Shown here: piece after piece, positions 25,739 to 34,167 of the stretch
Layout of the letters: each line of letters opens with the position of its first letter
Numbering within the stretch: the first letter of the stretch is position 1
NCBI RefSeq assembly: GCF_025751435.1
Contig: NZ_JAOWKY010000001.1
Coordinates: 310,001 to 374,000 of the forward strand
Direction: 5' to 3'
DNA: 64,000 nucleotides
DNA from: Albidovulum marisflavi
GTDB taxonomy: Bacteria > Pseudomonadota > Alphaproteobacteria > Rhodobacterales > Rhodobacteraceae
Notes under the pieces: model-generated
What the model was told of the DNA's origin: nothing
The model's database searches: none
Seen by the model: the letters and a program-made list of their open reading frames with translations, nothing else
Program-made: the position numbers and the translations under genes

Positions 25739-26448
25739 GGCCTTGGTCCTCCATCCATGAGGGGAAGCTGCATCGACGCGGTCAGCGTGTCGCAGTCGTA
25801 TTTCGGTTCGTCTTCAAGAAAGCCCTTGTCACCGGGCAGCGCGAATTCGACGGGGTTCTCGACGGTGTCCACCGTGTCGCCGAACGAATTCTCGAAGTGC
25901 TCGGTCCCCGGGAAGAAGATGCGCCAGCCGCGGTGAACAAACTGGTTTCCCGTCCGGGTCCAGATCAGCCCGCCATCGGCGTCGAAGGCGGACAGTTCGA
26001 ATTCGGTCTGCTCAAGCACGATTCCGTCGATCGTCTCTGTGCGCCCGGTCAGCCGGTCATGGCCGACGTAGCGACGCAGTTCGCCAAAGCTGCTCTCGGT
26101 GAAGAAGTCGAATTCGTCCCTGCCGCTTTCGAGCAGTTCGGTGAAGGACGCAGGGTCTCTTTCCTCGGCAAGCTGATCCTGTTCGCCGGTGTAAAGGTCG
26201 TAGCTTTGAAGCCAGCGCGTCTCGGCGTCGATCAGGTTCGCGAAATACGGTCCCTGTCCGTCGGCCTGGACAGCCCACTGGTGTCCCTCGGGTTCGCCCG
26301 CGCAGCGGTAGTGCTGCGAAACCAGGCAGGACCGCATCTGCACGGTCGCATAGGCCGTGCATCCCTGCGGAAGGGGGAACTGGCCGGCCGCCGCGGGCAA
26401 GGCCGCGCAGCACGCGCCAAGGGCGAGGACGGTGCGCAGGTGCGTCAT
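25735..26448 (-). CDS. Secreted protein of unknown function between gltD and gltB
   Basis: 237-residue protein with a clear Sec signal peptide (basic start, hydrophobic LALGACCAALPAAA, likely cleavage near residue 21). The mature part has four cysteines (30, 41, 49, 219), which could form two disulfides in the periplasm, and is acidic. WRIFFPGTEHFENSFGDTVD is a recognisable stretch, but I cannot name the family. It is co-transcribed between the two glutamate synthase subunits: its stop overlaps the gltB start by 4 bp (ATGA), and it begins 87 bp after gltD. A periplasmic protein has no known role in cytosolic GOGAT, so its retention in this operon is unexplained. Confidence 0.8.
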   Translation of the reverse strand: MTHLRTVLALGACCAALPAAAGQFPLPQGCTAYATVQMRSCLVSQHYRCAGEPEGHQWAVQADGQGPYFANLIDAETRWLQSYDLYTGEQDQLAEERDPASFTELLESGRDEFDFFTESSFGELRRYVGHDRLTGRTETIDGIVLEQTEFELSAFDADGGLIWTRTGNQFVHRGWRIFFPGTEHFENSFGDTVDTVENPVEFALPGDKGFLEDEPKYDCDTLTASMQLPLMDGGPRP

Positions 26449-26535
26449 GTCGGTCTCTCCTTCGTGCTGCGGTCCTGCGGGCGACGCCCGAGCACCTTGG
26501 TCATCCGTGCCGGATCGGCGCGGATTCTGCTGATC

Positions 26536-27972
26536 TCACTCGGCCGCGACCTGCGCGGGCTGCGAAAGATAGGACAGGATGGAATCCGCGGCTTCGCGCC
26601 CGTCGCGGATCGCCCAGACGACCAGGCTGGCGCCGCGGACGATGTCACCCGCGGCGTAGACGCCCGGAAGGCTGGTTTCATGGGTCCCGAACTGCGCCTT
26701 GACCGTGCCCCAGCGAGTCACCTCAAGCCCGTCGACGCCCCAAAGCTTCGGCAGCGCCTCGGGCTCGAAGCCCAGGGCCTTGATGACGAGTTCGGCGGGT
26801 TCAACATAGTCCGCGCCAGCGATCACCTCGGGGCTGCGGCGGCCAGAGGCGTCGGGGGCACCCAGACGCATCTTCTGGACTGTCACGCCCTCGACGCCGG
26901 CGCCGACGACAAATCCCTTGGGCGCGGCAAGCCAGACGAATTCCACGCCTTCCTCTTCCGCGTTGGCGACCTCGCGCTGCGAACCCGGCATGTTGTCGCG
27001 GTCGCGGCGATACAGGCACTTGACCGACTGCGCGCCCTGGCGGATCGCGGTGCGGACGCAGTCCATGGCCGTGTCGCCGCCGCCGATAACCACAACGCGC
27101 TTGCCCTGGGCGTTCAGCTCGCCGCTGTCGTATTCGGCAACCTCGTCGCCAAAGCTCTTGCGGTTGGAAACCGTCAGATAGTCGATCGCACGCACGATGC
27201 CGGCAGCGTCTGCGCCGTCGCCCTCAAGCTCGCGGCTCTTGTAGACGCCGGTGGCGATCAGGACGGCGTCATGTTTGCCACGGATGGCATCGAAGCTCAG
27301 GTCCTCGCCGACGTTGCAGTTGGCGACGAAGGTCACGCCACCCTGTTCGAGCTGCGCGATACGGGCCATGACGACGTCCTTTTCCAGCTTGAAGCCGGGA
27401 ATGCCGTAGGTCAGCAGGCCGCCCGCGCGGTCGTAGCGGTCATAGACCGTGACCTGCACGCCCACGCGGCGCAGCGCGTCGGCGGCGGCAAGGCCCGCCG
27501 GGCCCGCGCCGATAATGCCCACGCTTTCGCTGCGCTCGGTCTGCGGGCGGATCGGCTTGACCCAGCCACGATCCCAGGCGGTGTCGGTCAGATACTTTTC
27601 GACCGAGCCGATGGTGACGGTGCCGTGCCCGGATTGCTCGATCACGCAGTTGCCTTCGCAAAGCCGGTCCTGCGGGCAGATGCGGCCACAGATCTCGGGG
27701 AAGGTGTTGGTGGCTTGCGACAGCTCATAGGCTTCCTGAAGGCGGCCCTCGGCGGTCAGGCGCAGCCAGTCCGGAATGTTGTTGTGCAGCGGGCAGTGCG
27801 TCTGACAATAGGGCACGCCGCACTGCGAACAGCGGCCGGCCTGTTCGGCGGCCTTGGTCTCGGCGTATTCGCGATAGATCTCCTGAAAGTCCTGGGCGCG
27901 CACGCTGGCATCACGCTTTTCAGGCATCTCCTTCGCGACGGTCACGAATTTGAGCATCCGTTCCTGAGCCAT
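26536..27972 (-). CDS. gltD: Glutamate synthase (NADPH) small subunit
   Basis: 478-residue GOGAT beta subunit, which takes electrons from NADPH through FAD and 4Fe-4S centres to GltB. The N-terminal Cys set CSQCGVPYCQTHCPLHNN lies near residue 50, followed by CGRICPQDRLCEGNCV. The FAD-binding fingerprint is GIIGAGPAGLAAADALRR and the NADPH-binding one VVVIGGGDTAMDCVRTAIRQ. The ATG at 27972 has an AAGGGAGG site; an upstream in-frame start at 28008 has none. It is the first gene of the operon, so the promoter must lie in 27973-28136. Confidence 0.96.
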   Translation of the reverse strand: MAQERMLKFVTVAKEMPEKRDASVRAQDFQEIYREYAETKAAEQAGRCSQCGVPYCQTHCPLHNNIPDWLRLTAEGRLQEAYELSQATNTFPEICGRICPQDRLCEGNCVIEQSGHGTVTIGSVEKYLTDTAWDRGWVKPIRPQTERSESVGIIGAGPAGLAAADALRRVGVQVTVYDRYDRAGGLLTYGIPGFKLEKDVVMARIAQLEQGGVTFVANCNVGEDLSFDAIRGKHDAVLIATGVYKSRELEGDGADAAGIVRAIDYLTVSNRKSFGDEVAEYDSGELNAQGKRVVVIGGGDTAMDCVRTAIRQGAQSVKCLYRRDRDNMPGSQREVANAEEEGVEFVWLAAPKGFVVGAGVEGVTVQKMRLGAPDASGRRSPEVIAGADYVEPAELVIKALGFEPEALPKLWGVDGLEVTRWGTVKAQFGTHETSLPGVYAAGDIVRGASLVVWAIRDGREAADSILSYLSQPAQVAAE

Positions 27973-28036
27973 GACTGCGCCTCCCTTGGGCAAATTCCGG
28001 GTGCGCATTGCTACTCTGCCGACGCAGGAAATAAAA

Positions 28037-28051
28037 GTCAGTTATGCTGAC
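28037..28051. promoter_or_regulatory. Inverted repeat upstream of gltD
   Basis: GTCAG-TTATG-CTGAC (5-bp arms, 5-bp spacer) lies in a locally AT-rich 164-bp gap between gltD (start 27972) and uppP (stop 28137), about 65 bp upstream of the gltD ATG. It could be an operator for nitrogen or amino-acid control of glutamate synthase. The regulator is unknown; arms this short can also occur by chance. Confidence 0.3.
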
Positions 28052-28136
28052 ATATTTTCATGTTTTTTGCCGCCGCGATGCAGCAATCGGGTCATTAGGG
28101 GCAAAAACAAGGTCAGAATTAGTTACCTTATGCCCT

Positions 28137-28937
28137 TCAACCCCACAGGATAGCGGCCCAAACCCCCGCGCCAACGATGATTCGCCACCATCCGAACAGG
28201 GCAAAACCATGGTTGCTGAGGTAGGAAAGTAGCCATCGCACGACGAGGAGGGCAGAAACGAAGGCCGCCACGAAGCCGATCGCAATCTCATGAAATGCAG
28301 TGATGTCGATCTCGGCCCGGCTGGACCAGATGTCGTACCCGACCGCCGCCACCATGGTTGGGATCGACAGAAAGAACGAAAACTCCGCCGCGGCGCGCCT
28401 GTCGGCACCCATCAACAGGGCGCCCACGATCGTGGCGCCAGAGCGCGACACACCCGGGATCAACGAAAGGCACTGCGCGACGCCGACACCCAGAGCCATA
28501 AGCATGGGGAACCGTTCCGCATCCCTGTGGCGCGGAATGATCGGCAGCTTGTCGACCACAAGCAGAACGACCCCGCCGACGATCAGCGCGGTGGCGATCA
28601 CGGCCTGGCTTTCGAACAACACAAGCTTGATGAAATCGTGCAGAAGCAACCCGGCCGCAACGGCAGGCAGAAAGGCGATCAGCACCGACATCGCGAAACG
28701 CCGTGCATGCGGGTCTTGCCCAAGACCGCCGAGGGTTCGGACGATCTTGGCCAGATAGACGTTTACGATCGCAAGGATCGCCCCAAGCTGAATGACGACT
28801 TCGAACGTGCGACCTGCGTTCTCGAACCCCAACGCGTGTCCAGCAATAAGAAGGTGTCCGGTCGACGAGACCGGAATGAACTCGGTCAACCCCTCCAGGA
28901 ACCCCAGGAGGAGCGGGACCACGACGGTTTCATACAT
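28137..28937 (-). CDS. uppP: Undecaprenyl-diphosphatase
   Basis: Integral inner-membrane phosphatase (BacA/UppP) that converts undecaprenyl pyrophosphate to the monophosphate carrier used for peptidoglycan, O-antigen and capsule. The 266-residue protein shows the two signature loops, LEGLTEFIPVSSTGHLL near residue 15 and PGVSRSGATIVGALL near 160, with seven or eight hydrophobic segments. The start shares one base with the stop of the NDUFA9-like gene (TGATG), indicating coupling. It is one of several envelope-precursor genes in the window. Confidence 0.95.
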   Translation of the reverse strand: MYETVVVPLLLGFLEGLTEFIPVSSTGHLLIAGHALGFENAGRTFEVVIQLGAILAIVNVYLAKIVRTLGGLGQDPHARRFAMSVLIAFLPAVAAGLLLHDFIKLVLFESQAVIATALIVGGVVLLVVDKLPIIPRHRDAERFPMLMALGVGVAQCLSLIPGVSRSGATIVGALLMGADRRAAAEFSFFLSIPTMVAAVGYDIWSSRAEIDITAFHEIAIGFVAAFVSALLVVRWLLSYLSNHGFALFGWWRIIVGAGVWAAILWG

Positions 28938-29926
28938 CAGGAATGTTTCCGAAGCTTCTTCGCCGAGGCCATGATCGCGTCATACTGACCCGAAGGGCGG
29001 AAACGCCAAAGGTAATCGGGTATCACAGCCGACACCGGCGTCGGCGCGATGCCAAGATCGATCAGCGTTTTCGCGTCAGAGGACACGACATTGTCACGGC
29101 CAAGACTGCGGACCTGATCCCGCGTCAGCATGCGGTTCTCAAACAGGCCGCCAGTCAGCACCTGCGCGAAATCCAGGATCGTGCCGATGATGCGCGCCAG
29201 CCAGAACGGCAGGTCCAGCACGAGGCGCCGGCGGCTGATGACGCCCAGCATCACCTTCATCCAGTCGCGGAACGACTTCACATCCGGGCCGCCGAGTTCG
29301 TAGATGCCGGCCGGCGCCTGACCGGTCGCGCCCATCTGGGCCGCCGCGGCGACATCGTCGACATACACGGGTTGGAACTTCGTTTCCGCGCCGACGACCG
29401 GAAGGACCGGACCCAGCCGCGACATCGCGGCGAAGCGGTTGAAGAAGGTGTCGTCGGGCCCGAAGATCACCGACGGGCGCAGGATCACGGCCGCGGGGAA
29501 GGCTTCGCGGATTGCCGCTTCGCCAGCCGCCTTCGAGCGCTGATATTCGCTTTCACTGTCCGCGTCCGCGCCAAGCGCGGAGATCTGGACCAGGTTGCCG
29601 ACACCCAGTTCGGCCGCAAGGCGCGCGACCCTTGCCGCGCCTTCGGACTGCACTGCCTCGAATGTGTTCTTTCCCGATCGGTTCAGGATGCCCACGCAGT
29701 TCACGACCGCGTCCGCGCCGATCATGGCCGAACGGACCGACGCATCATCGCGGATGTTGCACAGGATCGGTTCCACCTGGCCGACGACGCCGTAGGTTCT
29801 GACGAAAATCGCCTCGTTCGGGCGGCGCACCGCGACGCGCACCCTCCAGCCGAGCTTGGCCATCCGGCGCGCGATCTGGCGCCCAACGAATCCCGATCCG
29901 CCATAGATGGTGACGAGCTTGGACAT
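28937..29926 (-). CDS. Complex I NDUFA9-like NAD(P)-binding protein
   Basis: 329-residue atypical SDR protein of the NDUFA9/YfcH-like group. The nucleotide-binding motif [17 protein letters not shown] is at residues 6-22; [12 protein letters not shown] and [18 protein letters not shown] are typical of the alphaproteobacterial homologues of the mitochondrial complex I subunit NDUFA9. Whether the bacterial form binds complex I is not shown here. The ATG at 29926 has a CGGAGGG site; the longer frame to 30001 has no support. It is the first gene of a two-gene unit with uppP and divergent from tRNA-Leu. Confidence 0.87.
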   Translation of the reverse strand: MSKLVTIYGGSGFVGRQIARRMAKLGWRVRVAVRRPNEAIFVRTYGVVGQVEPILCNIRDDASVRSAMIGADAVVNCVGILNRSGKNTFEAVQSEGAARVARLAAELGVGNLVQISALGADADSESEYQRSKAAGEAAIREAFPAAVILRPSVIFGPDDTFFNRFAAMSRLGPVLPVVGAETKFQPVYVDDVAAAAQMGATGQAPAGIYELGGPDVKSFRDWMKVMLGVISRRRLVLDLPFWLARIIGTILDFAQVLTGGLFENRMLTRDQVRSLGRDNVVSSDAKTLIDLGIAPTPVSAVIPDYLWRFRPSGQYDAIMASAKKLRKHS

Positions 29927-30020
29927 GGAACCCTCCGAATAGCCGCTTGGGCTCTGATTAGCCGCTACGCCCCTGCCAAACAAGGCGCAAAGATGCCGCA
30001 AGATTTCGCATTCGACCCCG

Positions 30021-30047
30021 TTGACACCGCCAGCGGCCCCCTATACA
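30021..30047 (+). promoter_or_regulatory. Candidate promoter of tRNA-Leu
   Basis: TTGACA (30021-30026) and TATACA (30042-30047) are separated by 15 bp, ending 18 bp before the mature tRNA 5' end. The spacer is shorter than the usual 16-18, but both hexamers are near consensus, fitting a strong stable-RNA promoter. Confidence 0.45.
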
Positions 30048-30065
30048 TCGCAGCCCACGACATCA

Positions 30066-30150
30066 GCCCAGATGGCGGAATTGGTAGACGCGCTGGTTTC
30101 AGGTACCAGTGCCGCAAGGCGTGGAGGTTCGAGTCCTCTTCTGGGCACCA
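30066..30150 (+). tRNA. tRNA-Leu, anticodon CAG
   Basis: 85-nt class II tRNA with encoded CCA. The acceptor stem GCCCAGA (30066-30072) pairs with TCTGGGC (30140-30146), then discriminator A and CCA. The anticodon stem CTGGT/ACCAG encloses the loop TTCAGGT, whose central triplet CAG reads CUG codons. A long variable arm (TGCCGCAAGGCGT) and T-arm GGAGG-TTCGAGT-CCTCT confirm the leucine type. CUG is by far the most used Leu codon in these GC-rich genes. Confidence 0.96.
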
Positions 30151-30173
30151 AACCCCTTCGCCAATGAGGGGTT
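30151..30173 (+). terminator. Hairpin after tRNA-Leu
   Basis: AACCCCT (30151-30157) and AGGGGTT (30167-30173) form a 7-bp stem with a 9-base loop directly after the CCA end. No clear T-run follows, so it may be a weak terminator or a processing element, and some transcripts may continue into rnd at 30177. Confidence 0.4.
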
Positions 30174-30176
30174 AAC

Positions 30177-30791
30177 ATGACGATCCATCTGCATCAGAAC
30201 GATCTGCCCGACGGGCTGGACCTTGGTCCGGTCGTGGCGATCGACACCGAGACCATGGGCCTTGACCCGCGGCGCGACCGGTTGTGCCTGGTGCAGCTTT
30301 CTGCCGGCGACGGCAACGCCCACCTTGTGCAGATCGCGCGCGGCCAGACCAGCGCGCCGAACCTCGTCCGGCTGCTGACGGACGGGCAGGTCACGAAGCT
30401 GTTCCACTTCGGCCGATTCGACATCGCCGCACTGAAGGCGGCGTTCGGCGTCACGACAGCGCCGGTTTACTGCACCAAGATCGCATCCAAGATGGTGCGC
30501 ACCTTCACCGACCGACACGGGCTGAAATACCTGCTGCAGGAACTGGTCGGCGTAGACATCTCGAAACAGCAACAGACCTCGGACTGGGGGGCTGCGACCC
30601 TGACCGACGCGCAGCAGGAATACGCCGCGTCGGACGTTCTTTACCTGCACAGGTTGAAAGAGGAACTCGATCGCCGCCTTGCCCGCGAAGGTCGGACCCA
30701 GACCGCGCAGGCCTGTTTCGATTTCCTTCCCGCCCGCGCCGAACTGGACCTGATGGGGTGGGGCGACGAGGCCGACATCTTCAGGCACTGA
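30177..30791 (+). CDS. rnd: Ribonuclease D-type 3'-5' exonuclease (short form)
   Basis: 204-residue DEDDy exonuclease involved in 3' trimming of tRNAs and other stable RNAs. Asp23 and Glu25 lie in AIDTETMGLDP (Exo I), LFHFGRFDIAAL is Exo II, and YAASDVLYLHRL is the Exo III Tyr/Asp. The protein lacks the HRDC domains of the E. coli enzyme, as is normal for the short alphaproteobacterial form. The ATG lies 27 bp after the tRNA-Leu gene, so the enzyme and a likely substrate may share a transcript. It is followed 1 bp later by kdsD. Confidence 0.92.
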   Translation: MTIHLHQNDLPDGLDLGPVVAIDTETMGLDPRRDRLCLVQLSAGDGNAHLVQIARGQTSAPNLVRLLTDGQVTKLFHFGRFDIAALKAAFGVTTAPVYCTKIASKMVRTFTDRHGLKYLLQELVGVDISKQQQTSDWGAATLTDAQQEYAASDVLYLHRLKEELDRRLAREGRTQTAQACFDFLPARAELDLMGWGDEADIFRH

Positions 30792-30792
30792 C

Positions 30793-31761
30793 ATGACCCA
30801 AGCCGAGACATTCATATCCACCGCCCGCCGCGTGATCGAGATCGAGGCGCGCGGCCTTGACGCGCTGGCCGCGGCCTTGAACGGCACCTTCGCCGAGGCC
30901 GTGAAGCTGATCCTGGCCGCGAAGGGCCGGGTCATCGTCTCGGGCATGGGCAAGTCAGGGCACATCGGGCGCAAGATCGCCGCCACGCTCGCCTCGACCG
31001 GCACGCCGGCGCAGTTCGTCCACCCCGCGGAAGCCAGCCATGGCGACCTTGGCATGGTGACCGAAGCCGACGTGGCCCTGGTCCTGTCGAACTCGGGCGA
31101 GACTCCGGAACTGGCCGACATCATTGCCCACACCCGCCGCTTCGGCATTCCCCTGATCGGTGTGGCCAGCCGTGCGGGTTCCACCCTGCTTGTGCAGGCG
31201 GATGTGGCAATCCTTCTGCCCAAGGCCGAGGAAGCCTGCGGCACGGGCATCGTGCCGACGACTTCGACGACGATGACTCTGGCACTGGGAGATGCGCTGG
31301 CCGTGGCGTTGATGGAGCATCGCCACTTCACGCCCGAACATTTCCGCACCTTCCATCCCGGCGGCAAGCTGGGCGCACGGCTTCTGAAGGTCGCGGACCT
31401 GATGCATGCGGGCGATGCCATCCCCCTTGTCGGCGGCGCCACCCCGATGAGCGAGACGTTGGTCACGATGAGCGCGCGGGGTTTCGGCGTTGCGGGCGTC
31501 ACCGATGAGGCGGGCAGGCTTGTCGGCATCGTCACCGACGGCGACCTGCGGCGTCACATGGCGGGTCTTCTGACCCACACCGCGGGCGAGGTGATGACCC
31601 CCGATCCCCGCACCGTCCCGCCCAGCGCGCTTGCGGAAAAGGCCGTGGCCGAGATGCGCGACCGCAAGATCACCTGTCTTTTCGTCCTGGATCCCGATGG
31701 CGATGGACGGGCGCTTGGCATCCTGAACATTCACGACTGCCTGCGTGCAGGCGTGGCCTGA
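30793..31761 (+). CDS. kdsD: D-arabinose 5-phosphate isomerase (KpsF/GutQ family)
   Basis: Interconverts ribulose 5-phosphate and arabinose 5-phosphate, the first committed step to Kdo. The 322-residue protein has an N-terminal SIS domain (VIVSGMGKSGHIGRKIAATL; HPAEASHGDLGMV; LSNSGETPELADI) and two C-terminal CBS repeats (GFGVAGVTDEAGRLVGIVTD; MRDRKITCLFVLDPDGDG). The order kdsD-lptC-lptA-lptB is the common LPS transport cluster. kdsB, encoding the Kdo-activating enzyme, is also in the window at 43893. Confidence 0.95.
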   Translation: MTQAETFISTARRVIEIEARGLDALAAALNGTFAEAVKLILAAKGRVIVSGMGKSGHIGRKIAATLASTGTPAQFVHPAEASHGDLGMVTEADVALVLSNSGETPELADIIAHTRRFGIPLIGVASRAGSTLLVQADVAILLPKAEEACGTGIVPTTSTTMTLALGDALAVALMEHRHFTPEHFRTFHPGGKLGARLLKVADLMHAGDAIPLVGGATPMSETLVTMSARGFGVAGVTDEAGRLVGIVTDGDLRRHMAGLLTHTAGEVMTPDPRTVPPSALAEKAVAEMRDRKITCLFVLDPDGDGRALGILNIHDCLRAGVA

Positions 31762-31765
31762 GCCG

Positions 31766-32368
31766 ATGGCGGGGTCCGGCGACATTCGCTCGGTTCTGGT
31801 GTATTGGCTGAAGATCCTTCTGCCTTTGCTGGCCCTTGCGATCCTCTCGACGCTTTTCCTCGTGTCCCGCAGGATCGACACCGAGGGGGCGCTTCCCTAC
31901 GCCGATGTTGATGTCGATGCGCTGGCCCGCGAACAGCGCCTGACGGCCCCGGAGTACTCCGGGCTGACCTCGGACGGGACCGAATTCCTGATGCGGGCAG
32001 GCGTGGCACGGCCGCTGGAGGCTGGCGGCGGGCGCGCCGAAGACATCTCCGCGGAACTGCGCACGCAAGGCGGCCTTGGCGTCGAGATGTCTGCAGCGGC
32101 GGGTCAGGTCGACCCTGCGGCCGGCGCCTTCAGCCTGACCGGCGACGTGGTCCTGTCGACCTCGACCGGATACCGGATCGAGACGCAGGGCCTGACTTCC
32201 TACACGTCCAGAACCGAAGTCGTGTCCGACGGTGCTATCCAGGCGACGACGCCGTTCGGCGCGCTCGAAGCGGGCGGCATGACGCTTGGCCCCGCACCGG
32301 AAGGCGCGGACGCTTACGTTCTGGTTTTCAAGCAGGGGGTCAAGCTGGTATACGAGCCAGAGAATTGA
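31766..32368 (+). CDS. lptC: LPS export ABC transporter periplasmic protein LptC
   Basis: Bitopic inner-membrane protein that receives LPS from LptB2FG and hands it to LptA. The 200-residue product has one N-terminal membrane segment (VLVYWLKILLPLLALAILST, about residues 10-29) and a beta-jellyroll periplasmic domain. The ATG at 31766 follows the kdsD stop by 4 bp. Sequence conservation in LptC is low in alphaproteobacteria, so the call leans on gene order and topology (lptC-lptA-lptB) as well as on the fold pattern. Confidence 0.88.
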   Translation: MAGSGDIRSVLVYWLKILLPLLALAILSTLFLVSRRIDTEGALPYADVDVDALAREQRLTAPEYSGLTSDGTEFLMRAGVARPLEAGGGRAEDISAELRTQGGLGVEMSAAAGQVDPAAGAFSLTGDVVLSTSTGYRIETQGLTSYTSRTEVVSDGAIQATTPFGALEAGGMTLGPAPEGADAYVLVFKQGVKLVYEPEN

Positions 32369-32375
32369 GGTCTCG

Positions 32376-32870
32376 ATGTCGGTCCGTGCATTCATCACAG
32401 CCCTTTGCCTGACTGTCACACCCTGGGGCGCCGCCTTGGCGCAGGGTGCGGATATCGCCTTTGGCGGCATCAAGGCCGACACCAGCCTTCCGGTCGAGGT
32501 CACGGCGGACCAGCTAACCGTGAACCAGACCGACGGAACCGCGACCTTCAGCGGAAACGTAGTGGTGGCGCAGGGCGAAATGCGCCTTGGCGCGGACGAG
32601 ATCCTGGTCGAATACGGTCCCGAGGGCCAGAACCGCATCGAACGCCTGATCGCGACCGGCAACGTCATCCTGACCAGCGGTCCGGACGCGGCCAAGGCGG
32701 ATAGCGCCGAGTATGCCGTCGACACGGGCGAGATCGTGATGGCCGGCTCGGTGCTCCTGACCCAAGGGGCGTCCGCCATTTCCGGCGAAACGCTGTCCTT
32801 GAACCTGTCGGCGGGAACAGGGCAGATGGGCGGCAGGGTCAAGACCGTGCTGCAGCCCGGGGGCAACTGA
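32376..32870 (+). CDS. lptA: LPS transport periplasmic bridge protein LptA (OstA-like)
   Basis: 164-residue periplasmic protein with a Sec signal peptide ([19 protein letters not shown]; cleavage about residue 23) and an OstA/LptA beta-jellyroll: [20 protein letters not shown] and [19 protein letters not shown] are typical strand repeats. It forms oligomeric bridges carrying LPS from LptC to LptD. The ATG at 32376 lies 7 bp after the lptC stop; its own stop shares a base with the lptB start. Confidence 0.92.
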   Translation: MSVRAFITALCLTVTPWGAALAQGADIAFGGIKADTSLPVEVTADQLTVNQTDGTATFSGNVVVAQGEMRLGADEILVEYGPEGQNRIERLIATGNVILTSGPDAAKADSAEYAVDTGEIVMAGSVLLTQGASAISGETLSLNLSAGTGQMGGRVKTVLQPGGN

Positions 32871-33631
32871 TGGCGACGCGGCCCGAACTGACGCTGGCAG
32901 AGGGCAGTGCGGGCCTGCGCGTGCTGCATCTGCGCAAGAGCTATCGCCGCCGTCCGGTGATCCGTGACGTTTCGCTCACACTGAATCGGGGCGAGGTCGT
33001 GGCGCTGCTGGGTCCCAACGGATCAGGCAAGACCACCTGCTTTTACAACATCGCCGGCCTGATCACGCCCGACAGCGGTCAGATCCTAATCGACGGCCGG
33101 GACGTGACCGGATTGCCGATGTATCGTCGCGCCCGACTGGGCATCGGCTACCTGCCGCAGGAAGTTTCAATCTTCCGCGGGCTGTCGGTCGAGGACAATA
33201 TCCTTGCCGTGCTGGAAATATCGGTCCAGGACCGCCACAAGCAGCGCGAGCGGCTGGAAGAGCTGCTTTCGGAATTCTCGATCACGCACTTGCGCCGGGC
33301 CTCCGCGCTGTCGCTGTCGGGCGGTGAGCGGCGACGGGTGGAAATCGCGCGCTGTCTGGCCGCCGATCCGAAATACCTGCTTCTGGACGAACCCTTCGCG
33401 GGCGTGGACCCGATTTCGGTCGGCGATATCCGGACCCTCGTCCATGACCTGAAGGACCGGGGCATCGGCGTCCTGATCACTGACCACAATGTCCGCGAGA
33501 CGCTTGAAATCGTGGACCGTGCCTATGTCCTGCACGACGGCGCGGTCCTGATGAGCGGCACCGCCGACGAGGTCGTGCGTGACGAAAACGTGCGCCGCGT
33601 CTATCTGGGGCAAAGTTTCCGCATCTCCTGA
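32870..33631 (+). CDS. lptB: LPS export ABC transporter ATP-binding protein LptB
   Basis: 253-residue ABC ATPase that powers LPS extraction with LptFG, and is membrane-associated through them. Walker A is [11 protein letters not shown], the Q-loop region is [17 protein letters not shown], the ABC signature is [13 protein letters not shown] and Walker B is [13 protein letters not shown], with the switch His in ITDHNVRET. Length is typical. Translation is coupled to lptA through a TGATG overlap. In many alphaproteobacteria rpoN follows; here a non-coding gap of about 540 bp separates it from hpf. Confidence 0.96.
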   Translation: MATRPELTLAEGSAGLRVLHLRKSYRRRPVIRDVSLTLNRGEVVALLGPNGSGKTTCFYNIAGLITPDSGQILIDGRDVTGLPMYRRARLGIGYLPQEVSIFRGLSVEDNILAVLEISVQDRHKQRERLEELLSEFSITHLRRASALSLSGGERRRVEIARCLAADPKYLLLDEPFAGVDPISVGDIRTLVHDLKDRGIGVLITDHNVRETLEIVDRAYVLHDGAVLMSGTADEVVRDENVRRVYLGQSFRIS

Positions 33632-34167
33632 CCAACGGTTCGGTCCTGACCTTCCGTCCCCCGAATCGGGTGGCGCGGAGGCGGGGACGCCACGAAAAAC
33701 CCGGTGGTCCAACGCCGGATCCCGGTGGCGTCGGCATGCCGGCCGATCCCGCATCCGCACGATCGTTTGCGCCCAATCGACCGGGGGACTGTCCACGGTC
33801 AGCCTGTCGCCCGCGATTTCCCCTTTCGTTGTCGGGGCTATGGGTCGCGTTGTTGAACGGCCGTCAAGGCCGGATTTCCGCGCCCTGGACGCATCGGTCG
33901 GGCGCGCGAAAGATCGCCCTCGGCCCCTTGCGTGAAGGAATAATTGTGCCCAACTCGAACAGGAGGGCGTTGACATCCGACGCCGAAGTGTCGCCAAATA
34001 TCACAAATGCATGCGCATACCCCCATCCCCGAACGTCTTCATCGGAAGGTTTCCCGAGTGGTCCGCATGCAGCCCGGGTTCATCCCGTCAACTCCCTGAA
34101 TTCAACCAAGTCCTTGCCTTTCGGCGCATGCCGAAACGCGAGGATCAACAAGTCCCAAGGAGGAGCA
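33632..34167. other. 536-bp non-coding gap between lptB and hpf
   Basis: No convincing gene is seen. In many alphaproteobacteria rpoN occupies this slot; translated frames here show no RpoN motif. The first half holds repeated GTGGCG/CGCCAC words, including a long-loop inverted repeat (33686-33693 with 33725-33732). The second half turns more AT-rich and carries TTGACA at 33970 followed by CCAAATAT at 33994, a possible stress-type promoter for hpf. No terminator with a T-run was found after lptB. Confidence 0.6.
33970..34002 (+). promoter_or_regulatory. Possible hpf promoter
   Basis: A perfect TTGACA at 33970-33975 is followed, after 18 bp, by CCAAATATC (33994-34002). Spacing suits a heat-shock-like -10 (CCxxAT) better than a housekeeping TATAAT. 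It lies 166 bp before the hpf ATG. Weak evidence. Confidence 0.28.

Noticed and set aside
21305-25936. A 1543-codon open frame on the plus strand opposite gltB
   Set aside because: Long antisense frames are expected opposite GC-rich genes with strong third-position G/C bias. Its translation is rich in Arg, His, Asp and Gln with no domain, and gltB on the other strand is unmistakable.
26445-26681. 78-codon frame between the secreted protein gene and gltD
   Set aside because: Mostly inside gltD in another frame; the part outside gltD is too short and lacks a ribosome site.
33579-34167. Open frames inside the lptB-hpf gap (a 118-codon frame from 33579 and an N-terminal extension of hpf from 33670)
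   Set aside because: No similarity to RpoN or any family, and the hpf start at 34168 has a perfect ribosome site.
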